Assembly (NCBI GenBank): GCA_002450985.1 | Contig: DKBA01000006.1 | Location: 22,040-32,385 of the forward strand | Length of the DNA stretch: 10,346 bases | Direction of reading: 5' to 3' | Origin: Acidimicrobiia bacterium UBA6912 | Lineage (GTDB): Bacteria > Actinomycetota > Acidimicrobiia > Spongiisociales > UBA5794 | Shown: positions 1-6,237 of the stretch, piece after piece | Layout of the letters: every line of letters begins with the position of its first letter | How positions within the stretch are numbered: position 1 is the first letter of the stretch | Notes under the pieces: model-generated | Databases searched by the model: none | What the model was told of the DNA's origin: nothing | The model's input: the letters and a program-made list of their open reading frames with translations, nothing else | Program-made: the position numbers and the translations under genes

Positions 1-81
1 TTCGAGGAGCCCGACGTGTGGCGCACCCGCGTCGACCTCACGATCGTGGGTGGGGAGATCGTGTACCGGCGCACCGCGTGA
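1..81 (+). CDS. C-terminal end of a probable amidohydrolase (partial)
   Basis: Frame 1 is open from the first base to a TGA at 79-81, giving 26 residues that end in VDLTIVGGEIVYRRTA. A closing strand of the form 'TIVGG.IVY' is typical of the C-terminal beta-sandwich of metal-dependent amidohydrolases of the YtcJ/imidazolonepropionase type, where it packs beside the TIM barrel. All catalytic residues would lie upstream, outside the window, so substrate and metal cannot be judged. The stop codon overlaps the start of the next gene (GTGA at 78-81), so the two are almost certainly co-transcribed and translationally coupled. The family call rests on this short tail only. Confidence 0.55.
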   Translation, partial: FEEPDVWRTRVDLTIVGGEIVYRRTA

Positions 82-1343
82 GCCGCGACGTCGTCGTCGT
101 TGGTGCCGGGATCGCCGGGTTGACCGCCGCCTCCCTGCTCGCCGCCGCCGGTCGCGACGTGATCGTGGTGGAGGCGCGTGACCGCATCGGAGGCCGTACC
201 TGGACAGTCGACGTCGGCGGAGTGCCGGTGGACCTGGGCGGCTCGTGGATCCACGGACCGATCGGCAACCCGCTGAGCACGACCATGTCCCGGCTCGGGC
301 TGGCGACGCGCAACGACGGACGCTGGGACACCGGGCTCGACGTGTTCGCAGCCGGGCGTGGCTGGCTCTCCGCAGAGGAGGTCGCGACGGTCATGGACGT
401 GCGCAATGCGTGGGATCCGGCCGTCGCCGCCGCCGAGCTCGGCGGCGAGGCGTCCCACCACGAGGGAGTCGCCGCTCACGTCGCGCGTTTCGGCCTCGAT
501 GCCCCAACGGCGGCGCTGGCCGTCTTCGTCCTCGACTGGCTCGAAGGGGCGATGAACGTCGGCGGAGACCCCCACCGCATCTCGACCGCGGGGTCCGGGT
601 GCTACGTCGATCTCCCGGGCGGCAACGCCGTGCCGGTCGGCGGCTATCGGGAGCTGGTCGGCCGCCTCGCCGCCGGTCTCGACATCCGGACCGCGCTGCC
701 GGTGCGATCGGTGCGCCACGGAGACGGCGGAGTGTCGATCGAAGCGAGCGGCATGACGATCGAGGCCGACTGGGCAGTCGTCACCCTCCCCCTCGGCGTG
801 CTGCAGGCGGGCACCGTTCGGTTCGCCCCGGGTCTCCCGGTCCAGGACGCCGTGGATCGCCTCGCCACCGCCCATCTCGAGAAGATCGTGTTCCGGTTCG
901 CCGAGCGGTGGTGGCCGGCCGGGCGCCGCCGGACGATCGTCGTCACCGAGGATCGCCGCTTCGCCAGCTGGGTCGACATGACCGAGCACGCCGGGGCGCC
1001 CACGCTGCTCGCCTTCTACAACCCCTTCTCGACCCCGGCCGTCTCCCGGGTGGCAGCCCGCGACCGCATCGCCGGCGCCTTGTCGGTGCTCGGGGGGATC
1101 TACGGGGACGTCCCTCAGCCGCTCGCAGCCCGGGCCACCGACTGGACCGGCGACCCGTACGCCCGAGGGTCGTACAGCTACGTCCCGCTCGGCGCTACCG
1201 CGGGCGACATGGAGGCGATCGGCAGCCGCTTCGCGGCGAGGCTCATCCTGGCGGGCGAGCACACGGTTCCCGAGTACTTCGGCACCGTTCACGCCGCGCA
1301 CGTCTCCGGCCAGCGGGCGGCGGCTGCGATCCTGACGAGCTGA
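78..1343 (+). CDS. FAD-dependent amine oxidase (polyamine oxidase/LSD1-like flavoprotein)
   Basis: A 421-residue flavin amine oxidase (PF01593 type). Such enzymes oxidise an amine with FAD and O2, giving an imine/aldehyde and H2O2. Visible features: the dinucleotide motif GAGIAG at residues 9-14 with the ribose-binding Glu near 32; GGRTW at 38-42; the substrate/flavin loop GSWIHG at 55-60; Lys269 in LEKIVFRF, matching the conserved active-site Lys of polyamine oxidases and LSD1; and the C-terminal flavin motif AGEHT...GTVHAAHVSG at about 392-410. In GSYSY, Ser365 sits where monoamine oxidases carry the Cys that binds FAD covalently, so FAD is probably non-covalent. No signal peptide is seen, so it is presumably cytoplasmic. 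I chose GTG at 78 because it overlaps the upstream stop and places the GxGxxG motif at the N-terminus; the open frame extends to an ATG at 18, but that lies within the upstream gene. The family is sure; the substrate is unknown. Confidence 0.88.
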   Translation: MSRDVVVVGAGIAGLTAASLLAAAGRDVIVVEARDRIGGRTWTVDVGGVPVDLGGSWIHGPIGNPLSTTMSRLGLATRNDGRWDTGLDVFAAGRGWLSAEEVATVMDVRNAWDPAVAAAELGGEASHHEGVAAHVARFGLDAPTAALAVFVLDWLEGAMNVGGDPHRISTAGSGCYVDLPGGNAVPVGGYRELVGRLAAGLDIRTALPVRSVRHGDGGVSIEASGMTIEADWAVVTLPLGVLQAGTVRFAPGLPVQDAVDRLATAHLEKIVFRFAERWWPAGRRRTIVVTEDRRFASWVDMTEHAGAPTLLAFYNPFSTPAVSRVAARDRIAGALSVLGGIYGDVPQPLAARATDWTGDPYARGSYSYVPLGATAGDMEAIGSRFAARLILAGEHTVPEYFGTVHAAHVSGQRAAAAILTS

Positions 1344-1360
1344 CCGCGCCGAGGCCGGCG

Positions 1361-1377
1361 GCGGCCAAACCGGCCGC
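1361..1377. terminator. Possible bidirectional terminator hairpin between convergent genes
   Basis: In the 37-bp gap between the amine oxidase stop (1343) and the lipoprotein stop (1381), GCGGCC (1361-1366) and GGCCGC (1372-1377) form a perfect 6-bp GC stem around the loop AAACC. It sits where a shared terminator would be expected for two converging genes. No T-run follows on either strand, so it is at best an incomplete intrinsic terminator, and GC-rich DNA yields such stems by chance. Confidence 0.3.
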
Positions 1378-1380
1378 GCG

Positions 1381-3114
1381 TCACCCCTGCTCGATGTAGG
1401 TGAGGATCGCGTCGTACTTCGGTGCCTCGGCCCGCGTCTGGTCCAGGTACTCCCGGGCACCGAATCGTCCGAAGGGCGTCCACGCCCCGGTGTTCGTGTA
1501 GTGGGCGAAGAGGTCCACGCCCGCCGCCTCGACGGCAGCGAAGAAGTCGAGATAGAGGTCCTTCATGCGCGGGTCGCGGTTGGCGGCGTCGAACAGCAGG
1601 CCGATCTGGTCCGCCTTGGCGGCATCACCTTCGCAGTTGTTGCCGCGCAGGTGCTGCCCGCCCTCGTAGACGGCGAGGGCCAGACCGTGCTCGTCGGCGA
1701 TCCCGGCCTGGACGCCGAGACCTTCGACGGTGCCCGGGATCTCCTCGTCCTCCAGGAAGGCGAAGAGGTCGTCGAGGGACATGGCGGCAATGAGATCGCA
1801 ACGCGACGACCAGTTCGCCTGGAAGCCGAAGTAGCCGCCGACGGCGAGCACGTCGGCGAGACGCGCCATGTCGCCCGACTCGAGGATCCGCCGCGACGCC
1901 TCATCGGGCTCGCTCGTCATGCTGCCCACCACCGCCCGGAAGCCGTCACCGAGCTCCTCCTCCCAGATGGTGAAGACCTCGGATGCCCGGAGCGCGTAGT
2001 ACTCGGCCACTGCGGTGAACGGATCGGAGGCGAGCCCGAGCGCGGTTCCCCGGTCGCGGGCGTACTCGTTCTGCGCAAACTGGGTGTTCCACACCTCGTT
2101 CGAGTACTCGACGTAGGGGGTCAGGCCGTCGGCGAGCTGCGACGCGACGAGACCGGCGAACTCCCGGACATAGTCGTCCGTGGCGAGGTGCGGCAGGGTG
2201 AACCACGGGTCGAAGCCGAGCCGGTTGGCGAGGTCGACCATCACCTCGATCGGCACGCCGTCGACGGTCCATCGTGCGTCGTCCGGCAGCGGCCTGTCAC
2301 CCCACTCGGCGACGGTGGAGTCGTTCGTCAGCATCCAGTTCATGAACCTGACGGATGCATAGCCCTCGAGGCTCTTCAAGAAGTCGGGGTGGAAGACCAG
2401 CTCGTCGTAGTGCTCCTCGAACGAGAGGTAGCCGGGGCGCTCAGGGTCCGCGGCGGCGACCCAGGTGTGGGGATCGTCCTCGTAGACACCACCCGGCATG
2501 ATCACCCGGATGTTGCGGAGATGGTCGTCGGGGTCGACCGCCACGACGTTGAGCGCGATCTCCCCGGAGGGGTCGACATCGAGCACGTCGCGGCCCGGGC
2601 CGGACTCGACGAGCGTGGCGGCACCCGTGTACTGCATCTCGCCTCGTCCCTCGTACAGGACGACATACCGCCCGGCGGGTCGCGTCGCCAGCGGACCGGT
2701 CAGCATGGCGGTGCGGGCGATCTGGTCGGGCAGGAGCGAGCGAACCCAGCCGTGCTCGTCGAGATCGAGTGGGCGGCCGTCGTCCCACACCGGATCGCGG
2801 TCTGGCGCCCACGGCGTACCCGACACCCAGGGGCTGGACAGCTTGAAGGTGTCGATGAACGCCCATTCGGCGAAGCTCGCCGCCACTCCGAGATTCGTCG
2901 CCATCCAGCCTCCGACCGGGGTCACGACACCCGGGGAGCCGTCGGGCGATGCCTCGCCGGGAGAGGTGGCGCCCGCTTGGGGCGCATCGACCGCCACTGC
3001 GCCTTCGCCGTCCCCCCGAGCAGCCGCCCCTGCGTCGTCGCCCGACGGCGACGTGCACGCCCCGACGATCAGGGCGAAGAGGGCCGCGACGACGAGACGT
3101 CTTCGAGCATCCAT
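1381..3114 (-). CDS. Secreted lipoprotein, putative clan GH-A-like glycoside hydrolase
   Basis: A 577-residue exported lipoprotein. The N-terminus MDARRR plus a hydrophobic stretch ends in the lipobox VGAC, with the lipidated Cys at residue 20, followed by a low-complexity Ala/Gly/Asp/Pro linker to about residue 65. The next portion (about 65-220) looks beta-rich. The C-terminal part carries EYSNEVWN, with Asn339-Glu340 resembling the acid/base 'NE' pair of (beta/alpha)8 clan GH-A glycosidases. Glu484 in YEGGQHL is a candidate nucleophile on a later strand. Proteins with this EYSNEVWN signature are usually annotated as hypothetical or cellulose-binding proteins. I chose ATG 3114 because it starts directly at the signal peptide and has GAGGTG six bases upstream; the open frame reaches 3201 but would bury the signal peptide. 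It is divergent from the sulfotransferase and convergent with the amine oxidase. A role trimming or modifying the cell's own extracellular glycan is inferred; activity could equally be absent. Confidence 0.8.
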   Translation of the reverse strand: MDARRRLVVAALFALIVGACTSPSGDDAGAAARGDGEGAVAVDAPQAGATSPGEASPDGSPGVVTPVGGWMATNLGVAASFAEWAFIDTFKLSSPWVSGTPWAPDRDPVWDDGRPLDLDEHGWVRSLLPDQIARTAMLTGPLATRPAGRYVVLYEGRGEMQYTGAATLVESGPGRDVLDVDPSGEIALNVVAVDPDDHLRNIRVIMPGGVYEDDPHTWVAAADPERPGYLSFEEHYDELVFHPDFLKSLEGYASVRFMNWMLTNDSTVAEWGDRPLPDDARWTVDGVPIEVMVDLANRLGFDPWFTLPHLATDDYVREFAGLVASQLADGLTPYVEYSNEVWNTQFAQNEYARDRGTALGLASDPFTAVAEYYALRASEVFTIWEEELGDGFRAVVGSMTSEPDEASRRILESGDMARLADVLAVGGYFGFQANWSSRCDLIAAMSLDDLFAFLEDEEIPGTVEGLGVQAGIADEHGLALAVYEGGQHLRGNNCEGDAAKADQIGLLFDAANRDPRMKDLYLDFFAAVEAAGVDLFAHYTNTGAWTPFGRFGAREYLDQTRAEAPKYDAILTYIEQG

Positions 3115-3148
3115 GCCGCGCACCTCGCCCCCTCTCACCGAACTGCGC

Positions 3149-3160
3149 CCGACCGGTCGG
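3149..3160. promoter_or_regulatory. 12-bp perfect palindrome in divergent intergenic region, possible operator
   Basis: CCGACCGGTCGG is its own reverse complement. It lies in the 214-bp gap between the divergently read lipoprotein (start 3114) and sulfotransferase (start 3329). On the minus strand the hexamer TAGACT (plus 3161-3166), which fits the actinobacterial TANNNT -10 pattern, directly precedes it, so the palindrome would cover the lipoprotein transcription start. No good -35 is seen for that strand. The rest of the gap holds no ORF that I can support. In GC-rich DNA a 12-mer palindrome can arise by chance. Confidence 0.3.
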
Positions 3161-3328
3161 AGTCTATCCCCGGACGTGGGTTGTGCGAGTGGTGTCGCCA
3201 AGTGGGCCGGGGAACGCGTCAGGTGCCCCCACTATCATCCCCCACGTTCCGCCTCGTGGCCCGGCGGATCGCATCGAGAGATCTCGCGGCGCACCGCGCC
3301 GCCGTCCGCTCCGAGGATGAGGACCAGC

Positions 3329-4210
3329 ATGCCCCTACCCAACTGCATCGTCATAGGTGCGATGCGCTCGGGCACCTCGACCTGCTACGGCTTGCTGGAC
3401 CAGCACCCCGACGTCTTCATGAGCACGCCCAAGGAGCCGAACTACTTCGTCTTCGCAGGTCAGGACGAGTATCCACTCGTGGAGGCGTCCGACAGCGTCA
3501 CCGACCGTGCCCAGTACGAGCGGCTCTTCGAGGATGGGGCCGGCATGAAGATCCTCGGGGAGGCGTCACACAACTACCTGTATTACGCGGAGACTGCGGC
3601 GCCCCGGATCGCCGCCGAGGTCCCGGACGCCAAGCTCATCGCAATCCTCCGCAATCCGGTCGACCGAGCCTTCTCCCACTACCTGCTCCATGTGCGCAAC
3701 GAGAAGGAGACGGCACCGACGTTCCGCGACGCCCTCGATCTCGAGGACGAGCGTGTTGCCCGCGGCACACACTTCGGTCACTACGTGCGACGTGGCCGCT
3801 ACGTCGGACAACTCCAGCGCTTCCTCACGCACTTCGGTGCGGAGCAGCTCCGAATCTACCTCTACGAGGATCTGGCATCCGATGCAGCAGCATTCGCACG
3901 AGACTGCTACCGATTCCTCGGTGTCGACGCTGCGTACACACCCGACACGGCGGTGCGGGCCAACCCATCCGGCATACCGAAGAACCGGGCGCTCCACGCC
4001 CTGCTCGTCCAGGACAACCTCGTGAAGCGGATCGCGCAGCCGCTCCTGCCCCGGAGGCTCTACAGAGCGGCGACTCGGTTGCGCGACCGCAATCTCTCGC
4101 ATCCGGAGCTGGACCCCGACGTTCGCCACGAGCTCATGGAGGTCTTCCGACAGGAGATCATCGACCTCCAAGACCTCGTCGATCGGGATCTGACGGGCTG
4201 GCTACGCTGA
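3329..4210 (+). CDS. PAPS-dependent sulfotransferase (glycan sulfotransferase type)
   Basis: A 293-residue sulfotransferase-domain protein, of normal length for bacterial members (PF00685/PF13469 superfamily). These transfer the sulfuryl group of PAPS to a hydroxyl or amine, often on a sugar. The 5'-phosphosulfate loop is GAMRSGTST at residues 10-18, following the first strand NCIVI. PKEPNYF at 34-40 is a common family motif. The 3'-phosphate motif ILRNPVDRAFSHY has Arg108 and Ser116, spaced eight residues apart as in eukaryotic sulfotransferases. There is no signal peptide or membrane segment, so it is presumably cytosolic. ATG 3329 has GATGAGG six bases upstream; an in-frame ATG at 3317 would add four residues but has GAGG directly abutting it. 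It lies 114 bp before a glycosyltransferase on the same strand, suggesting sulfation of the same glycan. Four hand-counted 60-base lines give about 62% G+C, lower than asnB (about 70%). The acceptor is unknown. Confidence 0.88.
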   Translation: MPLPNCIVIGAMRSGTSTCYGLLDQHPDVFMSTPKEPNYFVFAGQDEYPLVEASDSVTDRAQYERLFEDGAGMKILGEASHNYLYYAETAAPRIAAEVPDAKLIAILRNPVDRAFSHYLLHVRNEKETAPTFRDALDLEDERVARGTHFGHYVRRGRYVGQLQRFLTHFGAEQLRIYLYEDLASDAAAFARDCYRFLGVDAAYTPDTAVRANPSGIPKNRALHALLVQDNLVKRIAQPLLPRRLYRAATRLRDRNLSHPELDPDVRHELMEVFRQEIIDLQDLVDRDLTGWLR

Positions 4211-4263
4211 ATCGGGCCCGGCGTTGCCAGAACGCGACCGGGCTGGGAGAATCCCGAAACGGC

Positions 4264-4280
4264 GGGCCGCTCATCGGCCC
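4264..4280 (+). terminator. GC stem-loop between sulfotransferase and glycosyltransferase genes
   Basis: GGGCCG (4264-4269) pairs perfectly with CGGCCC (4275-4280) around CTCAT. GGCG (4261-4264) and CGCC (4283-4286) could instead extend an imperfect outer stem. It lies in the 114-bp gap between the sulfotransferase stop and the glycosyltransferase start, about 45 bases before the latter's start. No T-run follows, so it could be a weak terminator or attenuator, a leader structure, or chance. Confidence 0.25.
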
Positions 4281-4324
4281 AACGCCGCTGGTCTCCTGTG
4301 TGGAAGAAGGGGAGGAGTCCACAG

Positions 4325-5251
4325 ATGGGTGCGCACCGCGCCCCCAGTGTGTCGATCGGCTTGCCTGTGTACAACGCGGGGGCTTTCTTGCGTCCGGCAT
4401 TGGACTCGGTCATGGCCCAGACGTACGAGAACTTCGAGTTCATCATCTCCGACAATGCATCGACGGACGGCACCAGCGAGGTGTGCCAGGAGCTGGCGGC
4501 GTCGGATCCCCGGGTGCGGTACTACCGCAATCCCACCAATCGCGGTGCGGTCTTCAATCACAACCGCCTGGTGTCGCTGGCGCGCGGAACCTACTTCAAG
4601 TGGTGCGGCCACGATGATCTCATCGAGCCGACCTTCGTCGAACGGTGCGTCGAGGTGCTCGACGCCGACGTCGACCGCCGGTTCGTGCTCTGCTTCACCC
4701 TGCGCGACACCATCGACGAGGCCGGAGAACCCTTGCCGGACGCCGTCCAGGCGCCGGCCTTCGACGATCCGTTGCCGCATCAACGTCTCCGCAAGTTCTG
4801 GGCCGCACCGCGCATGCACCAGACCATCTACGGCGTGATCCGACTCGATGCCCTCCACCGGACCGGCCTCATCGCCGACTACTACGGCTCCGACCGGCAG
4901 ACGCTCATCGAGCTCGCGCTCATCGGAGGGTTCGCCCGGATCGACGAGGTGCTCTTCCACCACCGGGAGCACCCGGGCCGCTCGCAGTACACGGAGGACA
5001 AGCGGGTGTGGATGACGGCGGTGCGGCGAAACGGCAAGCCCGACTTCGGCTACTGGCGCCGCCTCGGCCTCGTGTCGGAGATCCTCGGCCGTGACTATCT
5101 GGAGCCTGGGGACCGGTTGCGGCTCACCGCGGAATACGCCCGGTATGGCTTGCGGCGAGCATCCCATTGGCTCCCGCAGCTCGGCCGGGAGATCGGAGGC
5201 GCCGCCGCCACCGCCGTCCGCCTTTCGGGTCGCAGCGCCGGCGACGACTGA
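4325..5251 (+). CDS. Family 2 glycosyltransferase (GT-A fold)
   Basis: A 308-residue GT2-family enzyme that would transfer a sugar from a nucleotide-sugar donor during glycan assembly. The N-terminal GT-A domain shows SIGLPVYNAGAFLRPAL at 10-26, SVMAQTYENFEFIISDNAST at 28-47 with the nucleotide-binding Asp43, a conserved NRG at 72-74, and the metal-binding acidic motif HDD at 96-98. The C-terminal half contains a segment ending FHHREHPGRSQY, of a type common in polysaccharide-locus GT2 proteins. No transmembrane helices are visible, so it is soluble or peripheral rather than a processive synthase. ATG 4325 has the strong Shine-Dalgarno GGAGGAG seven bases upstream; an earlier GTG at 4298 is in frame but less well placed. 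It follows the sulfotransferase on the same strand and ends 19 bp from the stop of a convergent second sulfotransferase. Donor, acceptor and linkage cannot be read from sequence. Confidence 0.9.
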   Translation: MGAHRAPSVSIGLPVYNAGAFLRPALDSVMAQTYENFEFIISDNASTDGTSEVCQELAASDPRVRYYRNPTNRGAVFNHNRLVSLARGTYFKWCGHDDLIEPTFVERCVEVLDADVDRRFVLCFTLRDTIDEAGEPLPDAVQAPAFDDPLPHQRLRKFWAAPRMHQTIYGVIRLDALHRTGLIADYYGSDRQTLIELALIGGFARIDEVLFHHREHPGRSQYTEDKRVWMTAVRRNGKPDFGYWRRLGLVSEILGRDYLEPGDRLRLTAEYARYGLRRASHWLPQLGREIGGAAATAVRLSGRSAGDD

Positions 5252-5270
5252 CGCCGCGACGCCTTCCCCT

Positions 5271-6122
5271 TCACTCGAGCCAGGCGGAGAGATCGCGACC
5301 GGTGATCTCCTCGAGCTCGCGGATGTCGCCGGCCAGCGCAGCCTTGACTCGCCGCCGCACATCGGTCGAGAGAGCTTCACGCCCTGGCGTGGACGCCATC
5401 CGCGCCATGCGCCAGGCCACGCCACGCCGCACTCGGTTCGACCTCCTCCTCCCGGCGACCGTTGCGCTGACCCAGGCCACGGCACGGTTGCGCACGACTC
5501 TCCCCTCGTTGAGCGCCTCGTACGTGTCGAGGGGAATCGGGTCGAGGCCGAGGGCGCCCAGCAGCTCGAGATGGACGGACTCGGGTCGTGACGCCATCGC
5601 AGCCACCTCGACGAAGTGGACCTGTTCGCTGGGGAACTGCGCCACGTAGCGTGACACCTGCTGGCCAATCCGGCCCACCGCCAGGTAGTCGAGGGAGCGC
5701 CGGAACTCCGAAGGGTCCTCCCGAGCGGGACCCGTGAAGACGGCGCGCGCAAAGTCCTGTTCCGACTCGAGGCCGACGAGGACGTGCCGGCTGTGCAGTG
5801 ATGCCAGCATCTCCGCCGGGTCGCGCAGCATGACGACGATGTGGGCGTCGGGGGCCATGGTCCGTATCGACGCAGCCGCCTCTCGGGAGTACAGGTACCA
5901 CGGAGTGGCGTCGACGCGGTACCGGTTCGCATCCAGAGCGGCGAACAGCGCGAGATACTCGGCCCGGTCGGCGATGCGGTGCGGCGTGGCGAGATCGGCC
6001 GCGTGGTAAAACGGCTCCTTCAGCTCCGAGCGTCCCACGTCGGGATGTGCCGCGAGCCACCTCTGCAGCGACGTCGTTCCCGACCGCGGCGGACCGACGA
6101 TGTAGAGATTGGGTAGATGCAG
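5271..6122 (-). CDS. Second PAPS-dependent sulfotransferase, probable CTG start
   Basis: A 283-residue sulfotransferase only distantly like the one at 3329. The PAPS 5'-phosphosulfate loop GPPRSGTTS is at residues 10-18, LKEPFYH shortly after, and the 3'-phosphate motif MLRDPAEMLASLHSR has Arg100 and Ser108, the usual eight-residue spacing. The C-terminus ends ITGRDLSAWLE; the other sulfotransferase ends similarly in DLTGWLR. No export signal is seen. No ATG lies near the N-terminus. The strong Shine-Dalgarno GAGGAGGAGG (plus 6130-6139) sits seven bases before a CTG at 6122-6120, which I take as the start because it places the PAPS loop at the usual distance. A GTG at 6155 would add 11 residues but has only a weak AGG upstream. 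The gene is convergent with the glycosyltransferase and divergent from asnB. A separate promoter suggests it can be expressed independently, perhaps sulfating another position of the same glycan. Confidence 0.85.
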   Translation of the reverse strand: MHLPNLYIVGPPRSGTTSLQRWLAAHPDVGRSELKEPFYHAADLATPHRIADRAEYLALFAALDANRYRVDATPWYLYSREAAASIRTMAPDAHIVVMLRDPAEMLASLHSRHVLVGLESEQDFARAVFTGPAREDPSEFRRSLDYLAVGRIGQQVSRYVAQFPSEQVHFVEVAAMASRPESVHLELLGALGLDPIPLDTYEALNEGRVVRNRAVAWVSATVAGRRRSNRVRRGVAWRMARMASTPGREALSTDVRRRVKAALAGDIRELEEITGRDLSAWLE

Positions 6123-6129
6123 CGGTGCG

Positions 6130-6139
6130 CCTCCTCCTC
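6130..6139 (-). promoter_or_regulatory. Shine-Dalgarno that points to a CTG start codon
   Basis: On the minus strand GAGGAGGAGG is a near-ideal complement to the 16S anti-Shine-Dalgarno. It ends seven bases before the CTG at 6122-6120, the optimal spacing. No ATG, GTG or TTG falls at a matching distance in the sulfotransferase frame, so this site decides the start call. Confidence 0.55.
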
Positions 6140-6223
6140 GAGCCCCTGTACGCACCGTGCAGCCTACTGGGAAAGCCTGTGACGACCCTGCGAGCGACCG
6201 ACCGGACGGTTGTCGGGCGCCGC

Positions 6224-6229
6224 TACGCT
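6224..6229 (+). promoter_or_regulatory. Candidate -10 element for a leaderless asnB transcript
   Basis: TACGCT matches the actinobacterial TANNNT -10 pattern. It ends eight bases before the asnB ATG at 6238, which would put transcription start at or next to the A of the ATG. No Shine-Dalgarno is visible before this ATG, which supports a leaderless message. A clear -35 is missing; only weak GACC-containing sequence lies at 17-18 bp spacing. The 115-bp gap also holds the leader of the divergent sulfotransferase. Confidence 0.4.
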
Positions 6230-6237
6230 CCCGGCCC

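Noticed and set aside
18..77. N-terminal extension of the amine oxidase to ATG 18.
   Set aside because: It would overlap the upstream coding region by 64 bases and put 20 Arg/Pro/His-rich residues before the flavin-binding strand; GTG 78 with the GTGA overlap fits better.
3115..3201. N-terminal extension of the lipoprotein to 3201.
   Set aside because: It adds 29 polar residues before the signal peptide, which would prevent normal lipoprotein export; ATG 3114 has its own Shine-Dalgarno.
1501..4617. A plus-strand open frame of 1038 codons crossing the lipoprotein, gap and two other genes.
   Set aside because: It is antisense to the lipoprotein and out of frame with the sulfotransferase; its translation is Arg/Gly/His-rich with no recognisable motif. 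Long shadow frames are expected in GC-rich DNA.
4271..5932. A minus-strand open frame of 553 codons antisense to the glycosyltransferase and overlapping the second sulfotransferase in another frame.
   Set aside because: Its translation is low-complexity and Arg/Ser/Pro-rich; both overlapped genes have clear motifs in their own frames.
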